Under the pieces are notes generated by a model. It was not told where the DNA came from. It ran no database searches and saw only the letters and a program-made list of their open reading frames with translations. Below, piece after piece: positions 57,584 to 64,000 of a DNA stretch of 64,000 nt (position 1 is the first letter of the stretch; each line of letters opens with the position of its first letter). The stretch lies in NCBI RefSeq assembly GCF_002215495.1, contig NZ_CP021378.1, positions 248,001 through 312,000 on the forward strand, written 5' to 3'. The position numbers and the translations under genes were made by a program. Source of the stretch: Porphyrobacter sp. CACIAM 03H1 (GTDB lineage Bacteria > Pseudomonadota > Alphaproteobacteria > Sphingomonadales > Sphingomonadaceae).

Positions 57584-57684
57584 CCGTTCGCCTCGAGCCC
57601 TTCGGCAGGCTCACGATGAACTGCGGACTTCGTCGTCAGTCGAGAGGCCCGGTCAGGTGTCTCGACTGCGCTCGACACGAACGG
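57584..57684. repeat. Dispersed palindromic element, mixed type, 3' of the DUF3035 gene
   Basis: Begins CCGTTCGCCTCGAGCCCTTC, ends CTGCGCTCGACACGAACGG, and contains inner CGAGAGGCC-type arms. The ends match subtype B, but the left arm carries the GGCAGGCTCA seen in subtype A. It sits between the DUF3035 gene and the convergent transporter gene. Confidence 0.75.
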
Positions 57685-57700
57685 GGTTGAGGCTTGCTTC

Positions 57701-59005
57701 TCAGTCCCCCTCGACCACCTTGCTCACCAGCAGCTTGTCGATGCGGCGGCCGTCCATGTCGACCACCTCGAAACGCCAGCCCTGGTCGGTGAAGTGCTCG
57801 CCTTCGTGCGGCAGCTTCTTCATCACCGACAGGGCATAGCCCGCCGCCGTCCCGAACTCGCGGTCCTCGCCGTAATCGAGCCCCAGCCGGTCGGCGAGCG
57901 CATCGGCCGAGAGCGATCCGGAGACCAGCAGCGATCCGTCCTCGCGCTCCACCACGCTCGGCAGGTCGCCGTCGTCGCTGTCGCTGGCGAAGTTGCCGAC
58001 GATCGCGGTGAGCAGGTCGACGGGGGTGACGATGCCTTCGAAATGCCCGTATTCGTCGTGCACGACCGCCATCGCCACCTCGGCGGATTGCAGCACGCGC
58101 AGCGCATCCATCGCGTCGAGCTGATCGGGGACGACCTCCACCCTGCGCATCATTGCGCGCAGCGCGACGGGCCGACCGGCGACCAGCGCGGCGAGCACAT
58201 CGCGCACCTTGACGACGCCGAGGATCGTGTCGGGCGAGCCTTCCGCGACCGGCAGAAGCGAGTGGGTGCTTTCCTCGATCGTCTCGCGCATCTCCGCCGC
58301 GTCGGCATCGGCATCGATCCAGTCGACCTCGGTGCGCGGGGTCATCATCTCGCGCACCGGTCGCTGGGCAAGGCGCACGACGCCGGTGAGGATCTGGCGC
58401 TGCTCCGCCTCGATCACGCCCGACCGGGTCGCCTCGGCGAAGATCATGCGCAGTTCCTCGGCGGTGACGCGGCCCTCGTCGCCGCTGCGGATGCCGAACA
58501 GGCGGATGATCGCGGCGGAGCTCGAATCGAGCACCCAAACCAGCGGTGCTGCGGCCTTGGCGAGGAAGGCCATCGGGCGCGCCATCACCAGCGAGACCGG
58601 CACCGCCGCCTGGAGCGCCAGCTGCTTGGGCACCAGCTCGCCGACGATCAGGCTGAGATAGGTGGTGACGGCGATCACCAGCGCGAAGCCGCTTTCGTCG
58701 GCGTAGCGTTCGGGAACCCCCAACGCCGCAAGCCGCTCGCCCACCGGGCCGCCGAGGCTCGCGCCCGAATAGGCGCCGGCGATGATCCCGATCAGCGTGA
58801 TGCCGATCTGCACGGTCGAGAGGAACTTGCCCGGGTCCGCCGCGAGCGTGATCGCGATGCGCGCCGACGTCGATCCTGCTTCCGCCTTCGCCTCGAGCGC
58901 GCTGGTCTTGGCAGAGACGATCGCCAGCTCCGACATGGCGAACACGCCGTTGAGCACGACGAGCGCGAGGATGATGAACAGATCTGTCCAGGGAAAGGGT
59001 GTCAC
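57701..59005 (-). CDS. CNNM/CorC-family membrane protein (hemolysin-type)
   Basis: 434-residue protein with the DUF21 membrane domain (about 1-175: LFIILALVVLNGVFAMSELAIVSAKTSALEAKA, helices, IVGELVPKQLAL), a CBS pair (about 200-330) and the C-terminal CorC/HlyC transporter-associated domain. Members handle Mg2+/Co2+ resistance or efflux. GTG at 59005 gives VTPFPWTDLFIILA, the normal beginning; an ATG at 59098 would add 31 unlikely residues. It stands alone, opposite the neighbouring OmpA gene. Confidence 0.9.
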   Translation of the reverse strand: MTPFPWTDLFIILALVVLNGVFAMSELAIVSAKTSALEAKAEAGSTSARIAITLAADPGKFLSTVQIGITLIGIIAGAYSGASLGGPVGERLAALGVPERYADESGFALVIAVTTYLSLIVGELVPKQLALQAAVPVSLVMARPMAFLAKAAAPLVWVLDSSSAAIIRLFGIRSGDEGRVTAEELRMIFAEATRSGVIEAEQRQILTGVVRLAQRPVREMMTPRTEVDWIDADADAAEMRETIEESTHSLLPVAEGSPDTILGVVKVRDVLAALVAGRPVALRAMMRRVEVVPDQLDAMDALRVLQSAEVAMAVVHDEYGHFEGIVTPVDLLTAIVGNFASDSDDGDLPSVVEREDGSLLVSGSLSADALADRLGLDYGEDREFGTAAGYALSVMKKLPHEGEHFTDQGWRFEVVDMDGRRIDKLLVSKVVEGD

Positions 59006-59206
59006 GCCCTTCGCGCTAGCACAATCCGGGTCGCTTGCCAGCCTTGCAACAGTGCAACGAGCCGCGCGGGCGCACGGCGTGGCGGGTTTGTTCAACATGG
59101 GTCAAGGAAAGGACTTTCAAGAACCTTAGCGTCGCGCCGGATCGACGGCTTGTCGCCGCTGAGGCGACATGGCATCGTCGCGAAGAGTAAAGAGGGAGGC
59201 AACGTC

Positions 59207-59905
59207 ATGAACATTTCACGTATCCTGCTTTCGGGCACCGCAGCCGTCGCGCTGCTGGGCACGAGCGCCTGCGTCACCGACCCCAACACCGGCGAGAAGA
59301 AGGTCTCCCGCACCGCGATCGGGACCGGTCTCGGCGGCACGCTCGGCTATCTGCTGGGCGGGGCGATCGGCGGGGACACCGGGCGCATCATCGGCGCCGG
59401 CATCGGCGGTTCGGCCGGTGCGATCCTCGGCAAGCAGTACGACGACCAGATCCGCGAGCTGAAGGAACAGACCGCGGGCAGCGGCGTGGATGTCGAGGAA
59501 GTGGGTGATCAGGACGCGATCCTCGTGCGCCTGCCCGACGGAGTGACTTTCTCCACCGGCTCGGCGGCGATCAATCCCGGCTTCTACGACACGCTGAACT
59601 CGGTCGCCGAGACGCTCATCAAGTATCCCAACAGCCTGATCGACGTTTACGGCTTCACCGACACCACCGGCTCGCCGGCGACCAACCAGCGCCTGTCGGA
59701 ACAGCGCGCCCAGGCCGTCGCCGACTATCTCGCCGCGCGCGGGGTTGCGCGGGCGCGCATGGCGACCAGGGGCTTCGGCGAGAGCTACGATCACCTTCGC
59801 GTGAAGACCGGCGACAACGTCAACGAGCCGCTCAATCGCCGGGTCGAGATCAAGATCATCCCGGTCAGCCAGGACGACGTGAACGCCGCGCGCGCGGGCC
59901 GCTGA
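59207..59905 (+). CDS. OmpA-family lipoprotein
   Basis: 232-residue outer-membrane lipoprotein. Signal peptide with lipobox TSAC (about residue 22), then a glycine-zipper segment (about 38-72, GTGLGGTLGYLLGGAIGGDTG), a short helix, and a C-terminal OmpA peptidoglycan-binding domain with DVYGFTDTTGSPATNQRLSEQRAQAVADYL. Strong AGGGAGG upstream of the ATG. It probably tethers the outer membrane to peptidoglycan. A hairpin terminator follows. Confidence 0.92.
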   Translation: MNISRILLSGTAAVALLGTSACVTDPNTGEKKVSRTAIGTGLGGTLGYLLGGAIGGDTGRIIGAGIGGSAGAILGKQYDDQIRELKEQTAGSGVDVEEVGDQDAILVRLPDGVTFSTGSAAINPGFYDTLNSVAETLIKYPNSLIDVYGFTDTTGSPATNQRLSEQRAQAVADYLAARGVARARMATRGFGESYDHLRVKTGDNVNEPLNRRVEIKIIPVSQDDVNAARAGR

Positions 59906-59928
59906 TCGAGGGAATTACGTGAATTCTG

Positions 59929-59965
59929 GACGGGTCGCCCCCGGTGGGCGGCCCGTCTTGGTTGT
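59929..59965 (+). terminator. Hairpin terminator downstream of the OmpA-type gene
   Basis: GACGGGTCGCCC (59929-59940) and GGGCGGCCCGTC (59946-59957) form a 12-base stem with one G-U pair, followed by TTGGTTGTT. It lies 24 bases after the stop codon. Confidence 0.65.
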
Positions 59966-59984
59966 TCGGCTGCGCGCGCCCTCC

Positions 59985-60058
59985 GGCCCGCGAAATCCTC
60001 GCTCATGCGACCTCAAGGTCGCGTCGCTGCGAGCGGCCGTTCGGCCTTGCGGGTCGCC
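59985..60058. repeat. Intergenic repeat B (copy 2)
   Basis: Diverged copy of the sequence at 17746-17822, with the same order of blocks: GGCCCGCG, TCCTCG, a small hairpin region with GACCTCAAGGTC, and the closing TTCGGCCTTGCGG. Confidence 0.6.
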
Positions 60059-60075
60059 CTGACGGGCGGCCCGTT

Positions 60076-60852
60076 TCAGCGCAGCGCCCTCGCCCGTTCC
60101 GCCAGCCGTTCGACCGCCGCCGCATGGATTGCGGGTGAGCACACCAGCACGCCGAAATCGCGCGGGTCGTGCTTGTTGTAGGCGAGCGGCCGGCCGAAGG
60201 CGTCGGTGACCTCCGCCCCCGCCTCGCGCGCGATCAGGGTCGCGGCGGCGATGTCCCATTCGTAGCCCCAGCGCAGCGTCGCCACCAGATCGGCTCGGTC
60301 GTCGGCCACCATCGCGATCCGGAGCGCGATCGAGTTGGGCTGCTCGACCGCGACGAGATCGCTGTCCTCCTTGGGCAAGCTGTGGGTCGGCACGCGGGCG
60401 CCGGCGAATTCGGTGCGCCGGCTCGCCGTGATGGGGGCATCGTTGAGCGTCGCGCCCTGCCCCGCCACCGCGATCCACTCCTCGCCCCGGGCCGGCGCGG
60501 CGAGCATTCCGATCAGCGGCTTTCCGGCACTTACCAGCGCCACCGAAACCGCCCAGCCATCGCGCCCGCGCACGAAATCGCGGGTGCCGTCGATCGGATC
60601 GACAAGCCAGATAAGGCCGCTCCGGGTGCGCAGCTTGTCGTCGGCGGTTTCCTCGGAAAGCCACGCGGCGGATGGTAGCAGCCGGCGCAGCTCGCGCTTG
60701 AGGAAGCGGTCGACCTCGAGGTCGGCCTCGCTCACCGGATTGCCCGGCGTCTTGTCCCAGCTGTGCAGCGCGTGCCCAGACCCCGGCCAGCGCGAAAGGG
60801 CGATCCTGCCCGCCTCGCGGACGATGGTCTGAAGGTGCGCCCTGTCAATCAT
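60076..60852 (-). CDS. cysQ: 3'(2'),5'-bisphosphate nucleotidase / inositol monophosphatase family
   Basis: 258-residue metal-dependent phosphatase. Motifs: WLSEETADD (metal Glu), VDPIDGTRDFVRGRDGWAVSVAL (metal Asp cluster) and the late EWDIAAATLIAREAGAEVTD. CysQ removes the 3'-phosphate from PAP generated in sulfate assimilation; IMPase activity is the alternative. ATG at 60852 is preferred over an upstream TTG at 60891. It is divergent from sucC. Confidence 0.88.
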   Translation of the reverse strand: MIDRAHLQTIVREAGRIALSRWPGSGHALHSWDKTPGNPVSEADLEVDRFLKRELRRLLPSAAWLSEETADDKLRTRSGLIWLVDPIDGTRDFVRGRDGWAVSVALVSAGKPLIGMLAAPARGEEWIAVAGQGATLNDAPITASRRTEFAGARVPTHSLPKEDSDLVAVEQPNSIALRIAMVADDRADLVATLRWGYEWDIAAATLIAREAGAEVTDAFGRPLAYNKHDPRDFGVLVCSPAIHAAAVERLAERARALR

Positions 60853-60964
60853 GAGAGGCTTGCTGTTGCCCCTGCACAGGGCACTTTTCAAGAGGGACGA
60901 TCCGTGCTTAGGCCCCGCGTGGACGAACCTCTCCCCAGGAATGCATTGAAGGGATCGATACGCA

Positions 60965-62164
60965 ATGAACGTTCACGAATATCAGGCCAAGGAACTGCTC
61001 GCCAAGCACGGCATCGCGGTGCCCGCCGGCCATGCCGCTCTCAGCGTCGAAGAAGCGGTTGAGGCCGCCAAGAAGCTGCCCGGGCCGCTCTATGTCGTGA
61101 AGGCACAGATCCACGCGGGTGGCCGCGGCAAGGGCAAGTTCAAGGAACTGGGCCCCGACGCCAAGGGCGGCGTGCGCCTCGCCAAGAGCCTCGATGAAGT
61201 GGAAGCTCACGCCAAGGAAATGCTCGGCAACACTCTGGTGACGATCCAGACGGGCGAAGCGGGCAAGCAGGTCAACCGCCTCTACATCACCGACGGCGTC
61301 GACATCGCCAAGGAATACTACCTCTCGCTGCTGGTCGACCGCGCCACCGGCCGCGTCGCCTTCGTCGTGTCGACCGAGGGCGGGATGGACATCGAGACCG
61401 TGGCGCATGACACGCCCGAGCTGATCACCACCTTCACCGTCGACCCGGCGCAGGGCTTTCAGCCGCACCACGGCCGCGCGGTGGCCTTCGCGCTGAAGCT
61501 CCAGGGCGATCTCAACAAGCAGGCGCAGAAGCTGGCGAAGCAGCTCTACGACGCTTTCCTCGCCACCGATTGCGAAATGCTGGAAATCAACCCGCTGGTC
61601 GAAAGCGAAGACGGCAAGCTGCTGGTGCTCGACGCCAAGATGAGCTTCGACGGCAACGCCCTTTACCGCCACCCCGACATCGAAGCCCTGCGCGACGAGA
61701 CCGAGGAAGACCCGGCGGAAATCGAAGCCAGCGAATACGACCTCGCCTACATCAAGCTCGACGGGAACATTGGCTGCATGGTGAACGGCGCGGGCCTCGC
61801 CATGGCGACGATGGACATCATCAAGCTGAATGGCGCTTTCCCGGCGAACTTCCTCGACGTGGGCGGCGGCGCCACCACCGAGAAGGTGACGGCGGCCTTC
61901 AAGATCATCCTCAAGGACCCGGCAGTCGAGGGCATCCTCGTCAACATCTTTGGCGGGATCATGAAGTGCGACGTGATCGCCAACGGCATCGTGCAGGCAG
62001 CGAAGGACGTGAACCTCCAGGTCCCGCTGGTGGTGCGCCTCGAAGGCACCAACGTGGCCGAGGGCAAGGCGATCCTCGCCAATTCGGGCCTCGCGATCGT
62101 GCCGGCCGACAACCTCGGCGATGCGGCGAAGAAGATCGTCGCGGAAGTGAAGAAGGCGGCCTGA
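60965..62164 (+). CDS. sucC: Succinyl-CoA synthetase (ADP-forming) beta subunit
   Basis: TCA-cycle enzyme making ATP/GTP from succinyl-CoA. The 399-residue protein has the ATP-grasp start [16 protein letters not shown], the [19 protein letters not shown] nucleotide site and the C-terminal CoA-ligase-like domain ending [25 protein letters not shown] precedes the ATG. sucD is not directly downstream in this window; the next gene is etfB, 156 bases on. Confidence 0.97.
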   Translation: MNVHEYQAKELLAKHGIAVPAGHAALSVEEAVEAAKKLPGPLYVVKAQIHAGGRGKGKFKELGPDAKGGVRLAKSLDEVEAHAKEMLGNTLVTIQTGEAGKQVNRLYITDGVDIAKEYYLSLLVDRATGRVAFVVSTEGGMDIETVAHDTPELITTFTVDPAQGFQPHHGRAVAFALKLQGDLNKQAQKLAKQLYDAFLATDCEMLEINPLVESEDGKLLVLDAKMSFDGNALYRHPDIEALRDETEEDPAEIEASEYDLAYIKLDGNIGCMVNGAGLAMATMDIIKLNGAFPANFLDVGGGATTEKVTAAFKIILKDPAVEGILVNIFGGIMKCDVIANGIVQAAKDVNLQVPLVVRLEGTNVAEGKAILANSGLAIVPADNLGDAAKKIVAEVKKAA

Positions 62165-62240
62165 CACGGGCCTCGACATCCCGGGCGAGCGTGGCCGCGT
62201 ATCACGCTCGCCCGGCCTGATTGCAGCCCGCCTCGCTTGA

Positions 62241-62254
62241 CGTTTACGTAAACG
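62241..62254. promoter_or_regulatory. Candidate LiuR-like operator upstream of etfB
   Basis: A perfect 14-base palindrome CGTTTACGTAAACG, flanked by CTTGA and CAAG, in the 156-base sucC-etfB gap and 67 bases before the etfB ATG. By memory it matches the site of the MerR-family regulator LiuR, which controls branched-chain amino acid and electron-transfer flavoprotein genes. TTGACG at 62237-62242 overlaps it and might be a -35 element. Confidence 0.5.
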
Positions 62255-62320
62255 CAAGCTAGGCGGGCGGCCAAGGCGCGAAGTGCGTCACGTGATTCTT
62301 TGAGAGGAAGGACAAGCCCC

Positions 62321-63070
62321 ATGAAGATCCTCGTCCCCGTCAAGCGGGTGATCGATTACAACGTCAAGCCGCGGGTCAAGGCCGACGGCACGGGCGTCGA
62401 TCTTGCCAACGTCAAGATGAGCATGAACCCCTTCGACGAGATCGCCGTCGAGGAAGCCATCCGCCTCAAGGAAAAGGGCGCGGCGACCGAGATCGTCGCT
62501 GTCTCGATCGGCCCGGCCAAGGCGCAGGAAACCCTGCGCACCGCGCTGGCAATGGGCGCCGACCGTGCGATCCTGGTGGAAACCGAGGAAGAGGTCGAGC
62601 CGCTGGCCGTCGCCAAGATCCTCAAGGCCATCGCTGACGAAGAAGCCCCCGGCCTCGTCATCCTCGGCAAGCAGTCGATCTCGGACGATTCGAACCAGAC
62701 CGGCCAGATGCTCGCCGCCCTGATGGGCCGCCCGCAGGGCACCTTCGCCAACACCGTCGAAGTCGAGGGCGACTCGGTCACCGTGAAGCGCGAAGTCGAC
62801 GGGGGCCTCCAGACCGTGAAGCTCGCCCTCCCCGCGATCGTCACCACCGATCTGCGCCTCAACGAGCCGCGCTACGCCTCGCTGCCCAACATCATGAAGG
62901 CCAAGCAGAAGCCGCTCGCGACCAAGACCGCCGCCGATTACGGCGTCGACCTCACCCCGCGCCTCAAGACGCTGAAGGTGCAGGAACCCGCCGTGCGCCA
63001 GGCCGGCGTCAAGGTCGCCGACGTCGCCGAACTGGTCGGCAAGCTCAAGACCCTCGGCATCGCCGATTGA
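62321..63070 (+). CDS. etfB: Electron transfer flavoprotein beta subunit
   Basis: Carries electrons from acyl-CoA dehydrogenases to ETF:quinone oxidoreductase. The 249-residue protein starts [20 protein letters not shown] and has the AMP-binding [26 protein letters not shown], typical of the beta subunit. AGGAAGGA lies upstream. It is separated from etfA by a palindromic element instead of the usual few bases. Confidence 0.97.
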   Translation: MKILVPVKRVIDYNVKPRVKADGTGVDLANVKMSMNPFDEIAVEEAIRLKEKGAATEIVAVSIGPAKAQETLRTALAMGADRAILVETEEEVEPLAVAKILKAIADEEAPGLVILGKQSISDDSNQTGQMLAALMGRPQGTFANTVEVEGDSVTVKREVDGGLQTVKLALPAIVTTDLRLNEPRYASLPNIMKAKQKPLATKTAADYGVDLTPRLKTLKVQEPAVRQAGVKVADVAELVGKLKTLGIAD

Positions 63071-63082
63071 TTTGAACCACCC

Positions 63083-63173
63083 CCGTTCGTGCTGAGCTTG
63101 TCGAAGCACCGTCCTTCTTGAGGCGCGCGGGGAAAAAGGAAGTGCGGCCCTTCGACAAGCTCAGGCCGAACGG
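63083..63173. repeat. Dispersed palindromic element, subtype A, between etfB and etfA
   Basis: CCGTTCGTGCTGAGCTTGTC is mirrored by GACAAGCTCAGGCCGAACGG, with a GTCCTTCTT/AAGGAAGTG inner region. Ninety-one bases long and foldable. It lies wholly inside the etfB-etfA gap (121 bases). Confidence 0.85.
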
Positions 63174-63191
63174 TTGAAAGAGGATAACGAG

Positions 63192-64000
63192 ATGAAGACT
63201 CTGGTTCTCGTCGAACATGACAACACCAAGCTGCAGGACGCGACGCTGGCTGTCGTCACCGCCGCATCGAAGCTGGGCGAAGTGCACCTGCTGGTCGCCG
63301 GCCACAATTGCGGCGCGGTCGCCGAGGCTGCCGCCAAGATCGCGGGCGTGGGCAAGGTCCACGTCGCCGACGACGCGGCCTATGCCAACGGCCTTGCCGA
63401 AAACGTCGCCCCGCTCGCTGCCGAGCTGATGGGCCACCACGACGCCTTCCTCGCAGCCGCCACCACGCAGGGCAAGAACGTCGCCCCGCGCGTCGCCGCC
63501 CATCTCGACGTGATGCAGGTCTCCGAGATCCTGTCAGTCGAAGGCCCCAAGACCTTCACCCGTCCGATCTACGCCGGCAACGCCATCGCCACCGTCGAAT
63601 CGACCGATGCCAAGCTGGTCCTCACCGTGCGCGGCACCGCCTTCGAGAAGGCCGCGACCGAGGGTGGCTCGGGCACCATCGAGGCCGTCAGCGGCCCGGG
63701 CGACGCGGGCACCTCGAGCTTCGTAAGCTCGGAAATCGCCAAGAGCGAGCGTCCGGAACTGACCAGCGCGAAGATCATCGTCTCGGGCGGCCGCGCCCTC
63801 AAGGACGCGGAGACCTTCGAGGCGACCATCACCCCGCTCGCCGACAAGCTCGGCGCCGCCATCGGCGCGAGCCGCGCGGCGGTCGATGCGGGCTATGTCC
63901 CCAACGACTACCAGGTCGGCCAGACCGGCAAGATCGTCGCCCCCGAAGTCTACTTCGCCATCGGCATCTCGGGCGCGATCCAGCACCTTGCGGGGATGAA
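63192..64000 (+). CDS. etfA: Electron transfer flavoprotein alpha subunit, partial
   Basis: The frame runs off the right end of the window without a stop; 269 codons are visible. MKTLVLVEHDNTKLQDATL, then the FAD-binding C-terminal part with VSGGRALKDAETFE, IGASRAAVDAGYVPNDYQVGQTGKIVAPEVYFAIGISGAIQHLAG, are typical of the ETF alpha subunit. GAGGATAACGAG precedes the ATG at 63192. About 40 residues are missing at the C-terminus, judging from the usual length near 310. Confidence 0.96.
   Translation, partial: MKTLVLVEHDNTKLQDATLAVVTAASKLGEVHLLVAGHNCGAVAEAAAKIAGVGKVHVADDAAYANGLAENVAPLAAELMGHHDAFLAAATTQGKNVAPRVAAHLDVMQVSEILSVEGPKTFTRPIYAGNAIATVESTDAKLVLTVRGTAFEKAATEGGSGTIEAVSGPGDAGTSSFVSSEIAKSERPELTSAKIIVSGGRALKDAETFEATITPLADKLGAAIGASRAAVDAGYVPNDYQVGQTGKIVAPEVYFAIGISGAIQHLAGM

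Overview
The window is a GC-rich, tightly packed chromosomal segment with about 60 protein genes, one tRNA and no prophage, plasmid or CRISPR signature. The CtrA cell-cycle regulator, the DUF4167 and HIG1-domain proteins, the lptB-rpoN pair and the many 'FDKLRANG/LRQAQPERS'-type palindromic repeats all point to a sphingomonad alphaproteobacterium. Erythrobacteraceae (Erythrobacter/Porphyrobacter-like) is the most likely family; this is inferred from gene content and style, not from a database search.

Layout. 1-3.2 kb: gluQRS, a HIG1-domain membrane protein, a PduO-type cobalamin adenosyltransferase, 3-hydroxyacyl-CoA dehydrogenase and an acidic protein. 3.2-8.7 kb: mutS divergent from the malic enzyme maeB. 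8.8-13.6 kb: a DUF892 ferritin-like protein, a secreted amidohydrolase coupled to an endonuclease/phosphatase-fold lipoprotein, trmB and two small proteins. 13.8-17.1 kb: ctrA, rpoN and lptB, all on the minus strand. 17.3-25.9 kb: ppa, hisS, prfA-prmC, the DUF4167 gene, lnt and metK. 26-31.5 kb: a DUF418 membrane protein facing a minus-strand lipid/CoA group (CaiB-type CoA transferase, esterase-like hydrolase, and scoA/scoB with a HAD-like lipoprotein gene between the two subunits). 31.5-37.2 kb: a regulatory intergenic stretch with a probable small RNA, a CDC48-type AAA+ ATPase, and polA. 37.4-42 kb: a small lipoprotein, a class-A-like beta-lactamase fold protein, a DUF305-LVIVD fusion and an M23-like protein. 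42.3-46.8 kb: a minus-strand cluster of SDR, E1-alpha, E1-beta, a stand-alone lipoyl protein, an NTF2-like protein and a fatty-acid-hydroxylase-family protein. 46.8-49.5 kb: a GH15 enzyme, a winged-helix regulator and tRNA-Thr. 49.5-57.6 kb: a long plus-strand run gpmA-purE-purK-folA-ribF, then ileS-lspA-lipoprotein. 57.7-64 kb: a CNNM/CorC transporter-like protein, an OmpA lipoprotein, cysQ, sucC, etfB and the start of etfA, which runs off the window.

Most of the window is housekeeping: translation (hisS, ileS, gluQRS, prfA, prmC, trmB), lipoprotein maturation (lspA, lnt), purine/folate/flavin synthesis, and central carbon and acyl-CoA metabolism (maeB, sucC, etf, sco, hbd). The least ordinary parts are: ileS, which carries an in-frame palindromic element plus a separate A/T-rich patch with rare ATA codons; the E1/lipoyl cluster, which has no E2; the probable small RNA upstream of the CDC48-like gene; the DUF305-LVIVD fusion; and several palindromic operator candidates (upstream of metK, upstream of etfB, and in the scoA/CDC48 region).
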